Source of the DNA: G963676795 sp963677215
GTDB lineage: Bacteria; Desulfobacterota; Desulfuromonadia; Desulfuromonadales; Geopsychrobacteraceae
Length of the DNA: 64,000 nucleotides
Direction: 5' to 3'
NCBI GenBank assembly: GCA_963677215.1
Contig: OY781919.1
Span: 496,001-560,000 of the forward strand
Below the pieces are notes generated by a model that worked only from the letters and a program-made list of their open reading frames with translations, searched no databases and was not told the origin of the DNA. Below, one piece after another: positions 45,859 to 53,750 of the stretch. The translations under genes and the position numbers were made by a program. Position 1 is the stretch's first letter; each line of letters opens with the position of its first letter.

Positions 45859-47067
45859 ATGGCTCTCGCCTTCAAAGAATCGATGCGCTGGTACGGTCCG
45901 GAAGATCCGGTCACTCTGGCCTTTATCCGCCAGGCGGGGGCCACAGGAGTCTACACCTCTCTGCACCAGATTCCCTATGGCGAAGTCTGGCCGCTGGAGG
46001 CGATCAGAGAACGCAAGAAACTGATCGAGATGGCCGGGCTGAGCTGGGTAGCCGTCGAATCGGTGCCAGTCCATGAGGATATCAAAACCCGCAGCGGCGA
46101 TTATCAGCGTCACATCGAAAACTATCGGCAGACTCTACGCAACCTGTCTGCAGCCGGCATAGATCTGGTCATCTACAACTTCATGCCGGTTCTCGACTGG
46201 GTCAGAACCGACCTGGCTCACCAGCTGGATGACGGCTCGGAATGCCTCTACTTCGACCCGGTCCAGTTTGCCGCCTTTGAGCTTTTTCTGCTGCAACGCA
46301 AAGGAGCGGCCGATGATTATTCAGCCGAACAGCGACAAGCCGCCGAAACATTCTTCAGCAGCCTCGACAGCACCCAGAAACACCATTTTGAACGTTCACT
46401 GATCGACGTCTTCCCCGGCTGCAAGATGGGGCTCTCACTAGACGATCTCCGCGTCATGCTGGCGCGTTACAGCGAGATCGACCGACAGCAGTTAAAAGAA
46501 CACCTGCGGCTGTTTCTTCAAGCGGTTATCCCGGTAGCGGAAGAAGTCGGTGTGCGCATGGCCATCCACCCGGACGACCCGCCATGGTCGATACTCGGCC
46601 TGCCACGTATCCTGTCCTGCGATGAGGACATCAGGGACCTGCGGGAAATGAACAGCAGCCCGGCCAACGGCCTCTGCTTCTGCACCGGCTCTTTCAGTCC
46701 GCGGGCCGACAACGACCTGCCCGGAATGATCGAAAGGTACGGTGCCCACATTCACTGTGCTCACCTGCGCAGCACCCAGCGCAATGCCGACGGCAGTTTC
46801 TATGAGGCAGATCACCTCAGTGGTTCGATTGACATGTACCGGATTGTCCACGCCCTGCTCAGCGAGATGCATACGCGCCGGAAACAGGGACGGACCGACT
46901 GGCAGCTGGCGATCCGCCCCGATCACGGCCATACCATGCTCGACGATCTCAGCAAACCGGCACCGGCCAACCCTGGCTATTCAGCGATCGGTCGCTTGCG
47001 CGGGCTGGCCGAAGTCCGCGGACTGCAGCTCGGCATCAGCAGAAGCCTGTTCAGCACAGAGGATTGA
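45859..47067 (+). CDS. uxuA: Mannonate dehydratase
   Basis: 402 residues, TIM-barrel UxuA family. It removes water from D-mannonate to give KDG. Family sequences include MRWYGPEDPVTLAFIRQAGATGVYTSLHQIPYGEVW, VIYNFMPVLDWVRTDL, RMAIHPDDPPWSILGLPRILS, FCTGSFSPRADNDLPGMIERYGAHIHCAHLRST and the metal-binding RPDHGHTMLDDL. AGAGGAG precedes the ATG. It is the last enzyme needed for the glucuronate branch. Confidence 0.95.
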   Translation: MALAFKESMRWYGPEDPVTLAFIRQAGATGVYTSLHQIPYGEVWPLEAIRERKKLIEMAGLSWVAVESVPVHEDIKTRSGDYQRHIENYRQTLRNLSAAGIDLVIYNFMPVLDWVRTDLAHQLDDGSECLYFDPVQFAAFELFLLQRKGAADDYSAEQRQAAETFFSSLDSTQKHHFERSLIDVFPGCKMGLSLDDLRVMLARYSEIDRQQLKEHLRLFLQAVIPVAEEVGVRMAIHPDDPPWSILGLPRILSCDEDIRDLREMNSSPANGLCFCTGSFSPRADNDLPGMIERYGAHIHCAHLRSTQRNADGSFYEADHLSGSIDMYRIVHALLSEMHTRRKQGRTDWQLAIRPDHGHTMLDDLSKPAPANPGYSAIGRLRGLAEVRGLQLGISRSLFSTED

Positions 47068-47118
47068 ATCCCCCTCCCCCAATTCAAAAACTCTTTTTGC
47101 CGTACTGCAAGTAATCTA

Positions 47119-47146
47119 TTACATGGATATTAAAACCTGCTATAAT
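47119..47146 (+). promoter_or_regulatory. Own promoter of the aldolase-like pseudoenzyme gene
   Basis: TTACAT (47119-47124), 16 bp and a perfect TATAAT (47141-47146). It lies in the 192-bp gap after uxuA. The resulting leader of about 105 bases includes AACCTC (47173-47178) and GAGGTT (47225-47230), which can pair, and ends in AGGAGGG before the ATG. The gene can therefore be transcribed without operon 2. Confidence 0.65.
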
Positions 47147-47259
47147 TGTGAGGCATAAACGATCAACGATAGAACCTCTCACAGCCTCCTGCCCGACAGA
47201 AACCAAAACCCGAGCAAAGGTCCTGAGGTTACTGTCACTCACAAAAGGAGGGTCTCACC

Positions 47260-47928
47260 ATGTTAGAACAAATTGTCCAACGACCTGTTATTCCAATTGT
47301 CAATCTAGATGACGAAGACTCGGCAATTCCTCTGGCAGAGGCGCTGCTTGAAGGAGGAATCGACATCGTCAAAATCACCTCTCGAACCGGCGCCACCGCC
47401 CAGGCGATCAGCAACATCCGCGAGGCACTTCCCGAAATGCTGGTCGGCTCTGGGGCGGTCCTGTCGATCGAAAGAGCGAAACCGGTCATCGATGCCGGCG
47501 CCTGCTTTGCCTCGTCTCCTGGGCTCAACCCCAAGGTCGTCAACTACTTCAAGGAGCAGGGTGTTTTTTTCTTCCCCAGTATCATGACCCCCTCTGAGGT
47601 TGAACTGGCCCTGGAACTCGGCTGCCAGTTGCAGATCTTCTTTCCGGCCGAGATGGCGGGAGGACTCAACATGCTCAAAGCCCTGTCGGAACCCTGCAAC
47701 GGTTACGATGTCAGATTCTCGGCGTTCGGCGGCGTCAATATCCACAACATGAACGACTATCTGACCATGCCGATCGTCGCCAATGTCGGCGCCTTCTGGA
47801 TTGCAACCAAACAGCAGATCGCCGCGGGCGACTGGAATATCATCACCCAGCAGGCCAAGGTCGCCATGGCCAAGGCCAAACCGAAGATGATCGGCAAAAG
47901 CCCACAGTACTATCAGCAGTTCCTCTAA
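47260..47928 (+). CDS. KDPG-aldolase-like protein lacking the catalytic residues (pseudoenzyme)
   Basis: 222 residues, aligning without gaps to the active KdgA at 36364-36993 over about residues 1-180. The Schiff-base lysine (126) is Ile in QIFFPAE. Glu38 is Lys in VKITSRT, Thr66 is Ala in GSGAVL, Pro155-Thr156 are Ala-Phe in FSAFGGV, and Ser179 is Phe in GAFW. Arg42 and the PGLN loop are kept. It therefore cannot use the class I aldolase mechanism, yet the frame is intact, the ribosome site (AGGAGGG) is strong and the promoter is its own. It also has a ~15-residue C-terminal tail (KPKMIGKSPQYYQQFL) absent from KdgA. A binding, regulatory or partner-subunit role is possible. Routine annotation would call it an aldolase. 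Confidence 0.88.
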   Translation: MLEQIVQRPVIPIVNLDDEDSAIPLAEALLEGGIDIVKITSRTGATAQAISNIREALPEMLVGSGAVLSIERAKPVIDAGACFASSPGLNPKVVNYFKEQGVFFFPSIMTPSEVELALELGCQLQIFFPAEMAGGLNMLKALSEPCNGYDVRFSAFGGVNIHNMNDYLTMPIVANVGAFWIATKQQIAAGDWNIITQQAKVAMAKAKPKMIGKSPQYYQQFL

Positions 47929-47931
47929 ATA

Positions 47932-47969
47932 AAATACCGGCACAGCGAGAAATCGCTGTGCCGGTATTT
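47932..47969 (+). terminator. Stem-loop ending the aldolase-like gene
   Basis: AAATACCGGCACAGCGA and its exact complement form a 17-bp stem capped by a GAAA tetraloop, with TTT inside the 3' arm. It starts 4 bases after the stop codon and directly precedes the repeat at 47973. Confidence 0.85.
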
Positions 47970-47972
47970 CGA

Positions 47973-48344
47973 TTCTGCCCGTCAGATGAGCGAAGCTCAT
48001 CGTTGGGCGCCTTCCGTCTGGCTGGTGCGAGCCGCTTGCAGTCGACCAGAACGGCTTACGTCAGTGTTTTCAAAAAGTTTCTTTTGCACCCTTTTCTTGC
48101 GACCAAAGAAAAGGGTGTCGCCTGCCGGTGCGAAAACCGGCGATTTTGATTTATGCTTTTTAAAGAAAAAATCAAGACCACGGGGTCGCGGCCCCGAACG
48201 CCGCCTTCCTTTTTGGCCGGAGCCCCAAAAAGGAAGCAAAAATGGCTCTATAATATGTCGTTTTTATGCCTGCATCTCTTGTCGGCACACACCAGCATCT
48301 GACAACGCGCCCGACGATAAGCTTCGCTTATCTAATGGGCAGAA
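47973..48344. repeat. 372-bp intergenic repeat, copy 1, with terminal inverted repeats
   Basis: The ends TTCTGCCCGTCAGATGAG... and ...TAATGGGCAGAA are inverted copies matching at about 24 of 28 positions. Each end also contains a small hairpin (GATGAGC-gaa-GCTCATC; GATAAGC-ttc-GCTTATC). Inside are strong hairpins: CACCCTTTTCTT/AAGAAAAGGGTG, GCCGGT/ACCGGC, CGGGG/CCCCG and CTTCCTTTTTGG/CCAAAAAGGAAG. A second copy of the same length is at 52764-53135, and similarity continues about 20 bp past the right end. No gene is evident inside. It resembles a non-coding miniature element or an interspersed structured repeat. Confidence 0.8.
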
Positions 48345-48392
48345 CCGGAAAAGCTCCGCGTTGCGGAGGTTTAATGAAGTTGATACTGGCAT

Positions 48393-48437
48393 AGACCAAC
48401 AAACCCCGGAATATTCAATTCCGGGGTTTGTTGGTCT
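48393..48437 (-). terminator. Long perfect stem-loop after ribB
   Basis: Arms of 20 bp (48393-48412 and 48418-48437; core CAAACCCCGG) with a 5-base loop, touching the ribB stop codon. No T-run follows on the minus strand, so it may act by protecting the message end or as a weak terminator. Confidence 0.65.
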
Positions 48438-49096
48438 TAAACAACTTCGCGCTGCTCCTGCTGCGCCAGACGATACTGTACAATATCGTCGATGGTTACC
48501 AGCGGCATGTAGCGTGCTTCGGAAAACTTGATCAGGTCCGGCAGGCGGGCCATCTCACCGTTCGGCAGGGTCACCTCGCAGAGCACCCCGGAAGGGCTCA
48601 GACCGGCCAGACGCATCAGATCGACGGTCGCCTCGGTATGACCACGCCGCTCCAGAACACCACCCGAGCGGGCTCTTAAAGGGAAGACGTGACCCGGACT
48701 GTGCAGATCTTCAGGTTTGGCATCGGCTGCCGCTGCGGCCTTGATGGTCGCTACCCGGTCCGCCGCCGAAACACCGGTGGTCACCCCTTGAGCCGCTTCG
48801 ATCGTCACGGTGAAAGCCGTGCCGTACTGGCTGTTGTTGTTCTCAACCATCATCGGCAGCCCCAGCTGTTCGATCTTCTCCTCGGTCAGACAGAGACAGA
48901 CGATGCCGCTGCATTCGCGGATCAGCAGAGCCATCTGCTCCTTGGTCAGAAAATCGGTCGAATAGATGATATCCCCTTCGTTTTCCCGGTCCTCATCATC
49001 GGTGACCAGGACACCTCCACCGTTACGCAGGGCGGTCAGAGCACGTTCAACACGCTGATGTGGGGTTCCAAACAACTGGCAGTTAGACTGATTCAT
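48437..49096 (-). CDS. ribB: 3,4-dihydroxy-2-butanone-4-phosphate synthase
   Basis: 219 residues from the ATG at 49096; a longer frame would enter the leader. It converts ribulose-5-phosphate to the four-carbon precursor of riboflavin. TDDEDRENEGDII binds the metal, and HSPGHVFPLRARSGGVLERRGHTEATVDLMRLAGL completes the active site. It is the single-domain form without GTP cyclohydrolase II. An FMN riboswitch lies in its leader. Confidence 0.96.
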   Translation of the reverse strand: MNQSNCQLFGTPHQRVERALTALRNGGGVLVTDDEDRENEGDIIYSTDFLTKEQMALLIRECSGIVCLCLTEEKIEQLGLPMMVENNNSQYGTAFTVTIEAAQGVTTGVSAADRVATIKAAAAADAKPEDLHSPGHVFPLRARSGGVLERRGHTEATVDLMRLAGLSPSGVLCEVTLPNGEMARLPDLIKFSEARYMPLVTIDDIVQYRLAQQEQREVV

Positions 49097-49180
49097 GTCA
49101 TTACTCCATAAAATGTGGTCATGAATCAGGGCGTTGCGACAGGCAAGAACGGCAATCTTCAAGACAGGATCGTTTCTGGC

Positions 49181-49323
49181 CTATCCTCTTTCATCCGGAC
49201 TATGACCGTCGGCTCTGGAATCACACCAGATCTGCTGACCCTTCAAACACTGAAGGCGCTCGCGGGCTTCCCGAGCATGTCGGGTTACCGCCGGTGGGGA
49301 ATCTCACCCCGCCCTGAGAATAG
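49181..49323 (-). promoter_or_regulatory. FMN riboswitch (RFN element) controlling ribB
   Basis: On the minus strand the conserved blocks appear in order: GGGCGGGGTGAGATTCCC, CACCGGCGGTAA, AGCCCGCGAGCG, GGTCAGCAGATCTGGT, GATTCCAGAGCCGACGGT and ATAGTCCGGATGAAAGA. The closing stem P1 is CTATTCTC with GAGGATAG. FMN binding would lower ribB expression. The element lies 84 bp before the ribB start; whether it acts on transcription or translation is not clear, as no classic terminator is visible between them. Confidence 0.95.
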
Positions 49324-49421
49324 TTGCTCTAAGATTAGCAATCCATGTGAAAAATATCCAGATATTTATGTAACAGGGCACAAATTCCCCTTTATACCGC
49401 TTTCAAAATGGGCTAGGTTTA

Positions 49422-49570
49422 GTGTCCTGTCATGCCCAGAATATGAGATTCAGAGCATCTCCTGCGCATTAAGACAAGACGCAGCCCGCAGACAATGGCC
49501 ATTCCCTTGACAAGGGCTGCAACGACGTATTGGCGTGCAGGAGATGCCCCCTTCGGGCGTGACAGGACAC
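49422..49570. repeat. 149-bp near-complete palindrome
   Basis: The outer arms are GTGTCCTGTCATGCCC (49422-49437) and GGGCGTGACAGGACAC (49555-49570). Further in, GCATCTCCTGCGC pairs with GCGTGCAGGAGATGC and GCAGCCC pairs with GGGCTGC. Nearly the whole length folds as one hairpin around a centre near 49496. It sits in the ribB-transporter gap and contains no gene. It may be a miniature transposable element or a cruciform site. I found no second copy here. Confidence 0.75.
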
Positions 49571-49630
49571 GAGCTTCTTCCCGACCCAGAGAGAAAAACC
49601 GCCAGCAACCCACTTTCGAACAGTAACAGC

Positions 49631-50959
49631 ATGACTGAGTCAACGCCGACTACAAGTTACAAACAAATCTTTCGCTTCTGGCTGCCGTTGGCTGCCACCT
49701 GGATCATGATGTCCGTCGAAGGTCCCTACATCGCGGCGATTATTGCCCGTCTGGGAGCTGAAAAAGAAAACCTGGCCGCATACGGTGTGGCCTTCGCTTT
49801 TGCCCTGGTCATGGAATCGCCGGTCATCATGCTGATGAGCGCCAGCACGGCGCTCTGCCGTGATCGCCTGCACTATCTGAAATTACGTAATTTCTCCCTG
49901 CTGCTGAGCCTCGCTGTCACCCTGGTAATGATCATCTTCCTGTTGCCTCCGATCTTCAATCTGATCATCAGCACCCTTCTCGGCCTGCCTGACAACATTG
50001 CGGCAATTACCCACGGGGCGCTGATCTGCCTGCTGGCCTGGCCCGGCATGATCGGTGTCCGGCGTTTCTATCAGGGGCTGCTGATCTCAGCGCACAAGAC
50101 CAGAAGAGTTGCCTTTGCCACCGTTCTGCGCCTGACGATCATGGCCTCGACCGCCCTGATCTGTTTCCATTTCAGCACGATGAACGGTGCCTCGATCGGT
50201 GCCCTGGCACTCTCCTGCGGGGTCACAGCCGAAGCCCTGCTGACCCGTTACCTGGCCCGCCATGCGGTCAGACAGGTTTTAAGCAAAGAGCTGCCTGAGG
50301 ATGCAGCGCTGATGAGTTATCGCGACATTGGCGATTACTATCTGCCACTGGCGCTGACCCCCTTTATCGCTCTCGCCGTTCATCCGATGGTCACCTTCTT
50401 CCTCGGCAAAAGCCATCTGGCCCTGGAATCGTTGGCCGTCATGCCGGTCATCTACGGCCTGACCTTCATTTTCCGGGCCCTTGGCCTCTCCTACCAGGAG
50501 GTCGCCATCTCCTTTCTGAGCGAGAACAGGGCCAACTACCGCCTGATCAGAAACTTCGCGGCAGGACTGGCACTTGCGGTTTTTGTCATCCTCGGCCTGA
50601 TTGCCTTCACCCCCTTGAGCCACTTGTGGTTCCACAAGCTCTCGGGCTTAAGCCTTGAATTGACAGGCTTCGCCCTGCTGCCGCTACAGATCAACGTCAT
50701 CTTTCCGGCGACCACGGTCATGATCTGCATGCAGCGCTCACTACTTATCGTAACCCGCAAGACTAAACCGGTATCCTGGATCTCAGGGCTTGAAGCCGTA
50801 GTAATATTCGGCGTCCTGGCCATCCTGGTGCTATACTCCCCGCTGGCCGGCGCAGTTGCCGCATCGCTCGCCTATGTCAGTGGCCGACTACTAGCCATGG
50901 CGGCCCTGCAATGGCCGCTATACAAACAACTTCCGCTATTTCGCGCCAAGTCCCGGTGA
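49631..50959 (+). CDS. MATE/MOP-superfamily-like membrane transporter
   Basis: 442 residues from the ATG at 49631; earlier in-frame starts lie inside the palindrome and have poorly spaced ribosome sites. About 12 membrane helices are predicted. The start YKQIFRFWLPLAATWIMMSVEGPYIAAIIARLGAEKENLAAYGVAFAFALVMESPVIMLMSASTALCRD resembles MATE-like or ANK-like flippases. The substrate is unknown. It is followed 5 bp later by an EamA gene, so the three transporters form one unit. Confidence 0.75.
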   Translation: MTESTPTTSYKQIFRFWLPLAATWIMMSVEGPYIAAIIARLGAEKENLAAYGVAFAFALVMESPVIMLMSASTALCRDRLHYLKLRNFSLLLSLAVTLVMIIFLLPPIFNLIISTLLGLPDNIAAITHGALICLLAWPGMIGVRRFYQGLLISAHKTRRVAFATVLRLTIMASTALICFHFSTMNGASIGALALSCGVTAEALLTRYLARHAVRQVLSKELPEDAALMSYRDIGDYYLPLALTPFIALAVHPMVTFFLGKSHLALESLAVMPVIYGLTFIFRALGLSYQEVAISFLSENRANYRLIRNFAAGLALAVFVILGLIAFTPLSHLWFHKLSGLSLELTGFALLPLQINVIFPATTVMICMQRSLLIVTRKTKPVSWISGLEAVVIFGVLAILVLYSPLAGAVAASLAYVSGRLLAMAALQWPLYKQLPLFRAKSR

Positions 50960-50964
50960 TATTT

Positions 50965-51843
50965 ATGCTATCTGACCAAACCAATAAAAACCATGGCCCC
51001 TGGCTGATCATCGCGGCCGCCTTCCTCTGGGGAACAACCGGCACGGCCCAGGCCTTTGCCCCGTCCGGATTCGACCCGAAGGTCATCGGTGCGTTACGCC
51101 TCCTGATCGGTGGGTTGGCCCTGCTGATTCTGGTAATCCGGCGCAAAGAGCTTGGCAAATTCAAGGACTGGCCGCTGCTGGCGGTTATCGTCGGTTCGGC
51201 GTTTACCGCCGCCTACCAGATCTGCTTCTTTTCGGCTGTCGCACGCACCGGTGTCGCAGTCGGCACCATCGTCGGTATCGGCAGTGCCCCGATCGCTGGC
51301 GGGCTGTTCGGCTGGATCGGCCTCAGGGAAAGACCTGGAAGGCGCTGGTTTTTCGCCACCCTGCTGGCCATCGCCGGCTGCGCCTTTCTGTCTCTTGGCG
51401 GTGCAGACATCGATGTCGACCTGATCGGTATCCTGCTCGCCATCGCCGCCGGCGCATCCTATGCCCTGTATACCCTGATGATCAAAAAGATCCTGCGCGT
51501 ACAGCCCCCCAACGCCGTAATTGCCATCATGACCTGCGGAGGAGCGATTTTCCTTTTGCCGGCGCTGATTCATCTCGATACGGCCTGGCTGTTCCAACCC
51601 AGGTCACTGATGGTTGTCCTGCATCTGGGGCTGGCGACCATGGCCCTCTCCTACTGGTTCTTTGCCAGGGGGCTGCAGACGGTTCAGGTTTCGACGGCAA
51701 CGACACTCTCTCTGGCCGAACCGATGACGGCGGCCACCCTCGGGGTGCTGGTGCTGGGAGAAAAACTCAACAGCAGCGCAGCCTGTGGTATCTTGCTGAT
51801 TTTCCTCGGCCTGGTCATCCTGATTCTCAGGCGCAGATCGTGA
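50965..51843 (+). CDS. EamA-family (DMT) transporter, first of two
   Basis: 292 residues with ten membrane helices and two EamA repeats. WLIIAAAFLWGTTGTAQAFAPSGFDPKVIGALRLLIGGLALL starts the first repeat; VSTATTLSLAEPMTAATLGVLVLGEKLNSSAACGILLIFLGLVIL ends the second. DMT proteins usually export metabolites or amino acids. The substrate is unknown. The next gene begins within 9 bp of its stop. Confidence 0.88.
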   Translation: MLSDQTNKNHGPWLIIAAAFLWGTTGTAQAFAPSGFDPKVIGALRLLIGGLALLILVIRRKELGKFKDWPLLAVIVGSAFTAAYQICFFSAVARTGVAVGTIVGIGSAPIAGGLFGWIGLRERPGRRWFFATLLAIAGCAFLSLGGADIDVDLIGILLAIAAGASYALYTLMIKKILRVQPPNAVIAIMTCGGAIFLLPALIHLDTAWLFQPRSLMVVLHLGLATMALSYWFFARGLQTVQVSTATTLSLAEPMTAATLGVLVLGEKLNSSAACGILLIFLGLVILILRRRS

Positions 51844-51851
51844 AGGGCGCT

Positions 51852-52736
51852 ATGACCCGGCAAGCCAAAGCACTCTGCTATGCCTTGTGCACCGTATTGC
51901 TCTGGTCGACTGTCGCAACGGCCTTCAAGCTCTCACTGCGCTACCTGAGCCCCGTGGAACTGTTGCTCTACTCGGCCCTGGTCTCCACCCTTGTCCTTGC
52001 AGGCATTCTGGTGATTCAGGGGAAATTCGGGCAGGTTTTCGACGGCAACAAAAAGGACTACCTGCTGTCGTTGCTGCTTGGAGCACTCAACCCATTCCTC
52101 TACTACCTGGTGCTGTTCAAGGCCTATGACCTGCTCCCGGCCCAGCAGGCCCAGCCTCTCAACTACACCTGGGCGATAACCCTGTCGCTGCTAGCCGTAC
52201 CGTTGCTCAAACAGAAGATTCGCTGGCAGCAATGGCTGGCTCTGCTGATCAGCTACTGTGGGGTGGTCATCATCTCGACCGAAGGGCACCCATTAAGTCT
52301 GCAGTTCAGCTCGAGAACCGGAGTAGCCCTGGCTCTGGTCAGTACCGTTATCTGGGCGCTTTACTGGATTTTCAACACCCGCGACCGTCGCGACCCGATT
52401 GTCGCCCTGTTCATAAACTTTATCTGCGGCCTGCCGCTGATCTTCATCTACTACCTGCTGACCGAACCGGTTCATCTGCCTCAGCTGGCCGGCTTATGGG
52501 GAGCGATCTACGTCGGTTTCTTTGAGATGGGAATCTGTTTCGTGCTCTGGCTGCTGGCCCTCAAACTGACCGACAATACGGCCAGAATAAGCAACCTGAT
52601 TTTTCTCTCGCCATTCCTGTCGCTGATCTTCATCTACCTGCTGGTCGGGGAAAAGATCCTGGCATCAACCTTTATCGGCCTGATTCTGATTGTTGCGGGA
52701 TTGCTCTGCCAGCGGATTGGTTCCAGAAGCAGATAA
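51852..52736 (+). CDS. EamA-family (DMT) transporter, second of two
   Basis: 294 residues from the ATG at 51852, preceded by GAAGGG. Ten membrane helices; CYALCTVLLWSTVATAFKLSLRYLSPVELLLYSALVSTLVLAG and NLIFLSPFLSLIFIYLLVGEKILASTFIGLILIVAG are the EamA repeats. It is only distantly similar to its neighbour, so a heteromeric pair or simply two exporters are both possible. Confidence 0.87.
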   Translation: MTRQAKALCYALCTVLLWSTVATAFKLSLRYLSPVELLLYSALVSTLVLAGILVIQGKFGQVFDGNKKDYLLSLLLGALNPFLYYLVLFKAYDLLPAQQAQPLNYTWAITLSLLAVPLLKQKIRWQQWLALLISYCGVVIISTEGHPLSLQFSSRTGVALALVSTVIWALYWIFNTRDRRDPIVALFINFICGLPLIFIYYLLTEPVHLPQLAGLWGAIYVGFFEMGICFVLWLLALKLTDNTARISNLIFLSPFLSLIFIYLLVGEKILASTFIGLILIVAGLLCQRIGSRSR

Positions 52737-52763
52737 AACCCCTCTGGCTTTATCATAATTCGT

Positions 52764-53135
52764 TTCTGCCCGTTGATGAGCTTTGCTCATCTTGGTGCGC
52801 GTGCAGTTTTGCTGGTATTACCAACAGAGAACGACATGAACGTCTGACGGCAATTTTAAAAAAGTTTTTTTGCATACTTTTTCAACGCTGTAAAAAGCAT
52901 GTCGCCTGCCGGTGCGGGAACCGGCGGTCCTGATTCTGATGTTTGATTCTATAGATTTTAAGATCAAAAGCACGGGGTCTCGGCGCCGTACGCCGTGTTC
53001 CTTGTGGCTGGGCTCCAAAAGGAACCAAAAAATCCTTTTTTAAAGCTGGCGAAAATTGGCAGTATTTTCTGCTTAGGTTCACACCAGTAGCTGACAACAC
53101 GCCCAACAATGAACAAACTCATTGAATGGGCAGAA
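52764..53135. repeat. 372-bp intergenic repeat, copy 2
   Basis: Same layout and length as 47973-48344. Ends are TTCTGCCCGTTGATGAGC... and ...TTGAATGGGCAGAA, with a GATGAGC-ttt-GCTCATC hairpin at the left. Shared internal blocks include GTCGCCTGCCGGTGCG, ACCGGCG, CACGGGGTC and TCGGAAAAACTCCGCGTTGC just outside the right end. The interior has drifted, notably around the large hairpin, where the arms are no longer perfect. It lies in the 500-bp gap between the second EamA gene and the cytochrome. Confidence 0.75.
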
Positions 53136-53183
53136 TCGGAAAAACTCCGCGTTGCTAGGTTTTGACAGATGGGGAATACAGAC

Positions 53184-53215
53184 AAAAAAAGCCCGCATTC
53201 CGCGGGCTTTTTTTT
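53184..53215. terminator. Intrinsic terminator
   Basis: GCCCGC / GCGGGC stem with a 5-base loop, flanked by A7 and T8 so that it can act in both directions. It lies 22 bp after the cytochrome stop (minus strand). Confidence 0.9.
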
Positions 53216-53237
53216 GATCGTTATCCTGAGATAGGGT

Positions 53238-53555
53238 CTATTGCTTAACGTGACACCTGGTACAGCTCTTCTTCGCCTCAAAAGCACGGCCGCCATTATG
53301 ACACTTGCCGCACAGTTGCCCATCATAGATCTTGGCCATGGTGATCTCGACAGTCCCCTTCTTCATCTTTGGAAAGGTATCCGGGTTATGGCATTCCTTG
53401 CAAACGACACCGGCCTCCTTGTGAATGGCTCCTGAAAATTCAACCGGCCCCATGGGGCTCTTGTCAAAGGTCAGGGTCTTACCCGGAGGAACAGCAACAG
53501 CAACAGCAACAACCGTGAATGTCAACAAAACCAGCAGCAGAAAAATCTTCTTCAT
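53238..53555 (-). CDS. Triheme c7-type periplasmic cytochrome
   Basis: 105 residues from the ATG at 53555. A signal peptide (MKKIFLLLVLLTFTVVAVAVAV) is followed by three haem-binding motifs: CKECH, CGKCH and CTRCH, the last near the C-terminus. Size and spacing fit the c(7)-type triheme domain common in Desulfuromonadota, which carries electrons in the periplasm. It is a single gene with its own terminator. This is one of the better clues to the organism's lineage. Confidence 0.92.
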   Translation of the reverse strand: MKKIFLLLVLLTFTVVAVAVAVPPGKTLTFDKSPMGPVEFSGAIHKEAGVVCKECHNPDTFPKMKKGTVEITMAKIYDGQLCGKCHNGGRAFEAKKSCTRCHVKQ

Positions 53556-53750
53556 AACCTCACATCCCCTTATGCAGAGCCTCAGCAAAAATAACTGTCA
53601 GCAAACCCGCAATTCTTTAAGTAAAAATTTTTTTTAAACAGTAGCTCATCGCAATATTCAGGTCAATAAATACAGTAAGACGCCATTAAAAACGCCTTGT
53701 TAATTTTTTCTTATTCTGATTATATAGCAAAGTTCAACCACTTAATCCTC

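Noticed and set aside
47973..48239. Short frames within the 372-bp repeat (for example 47986-48531 plus, 47997-48239 minus)
   Set aside because: They consist of translated hairpin arms, are not conserved in the second copy, and have no ribosome sites.
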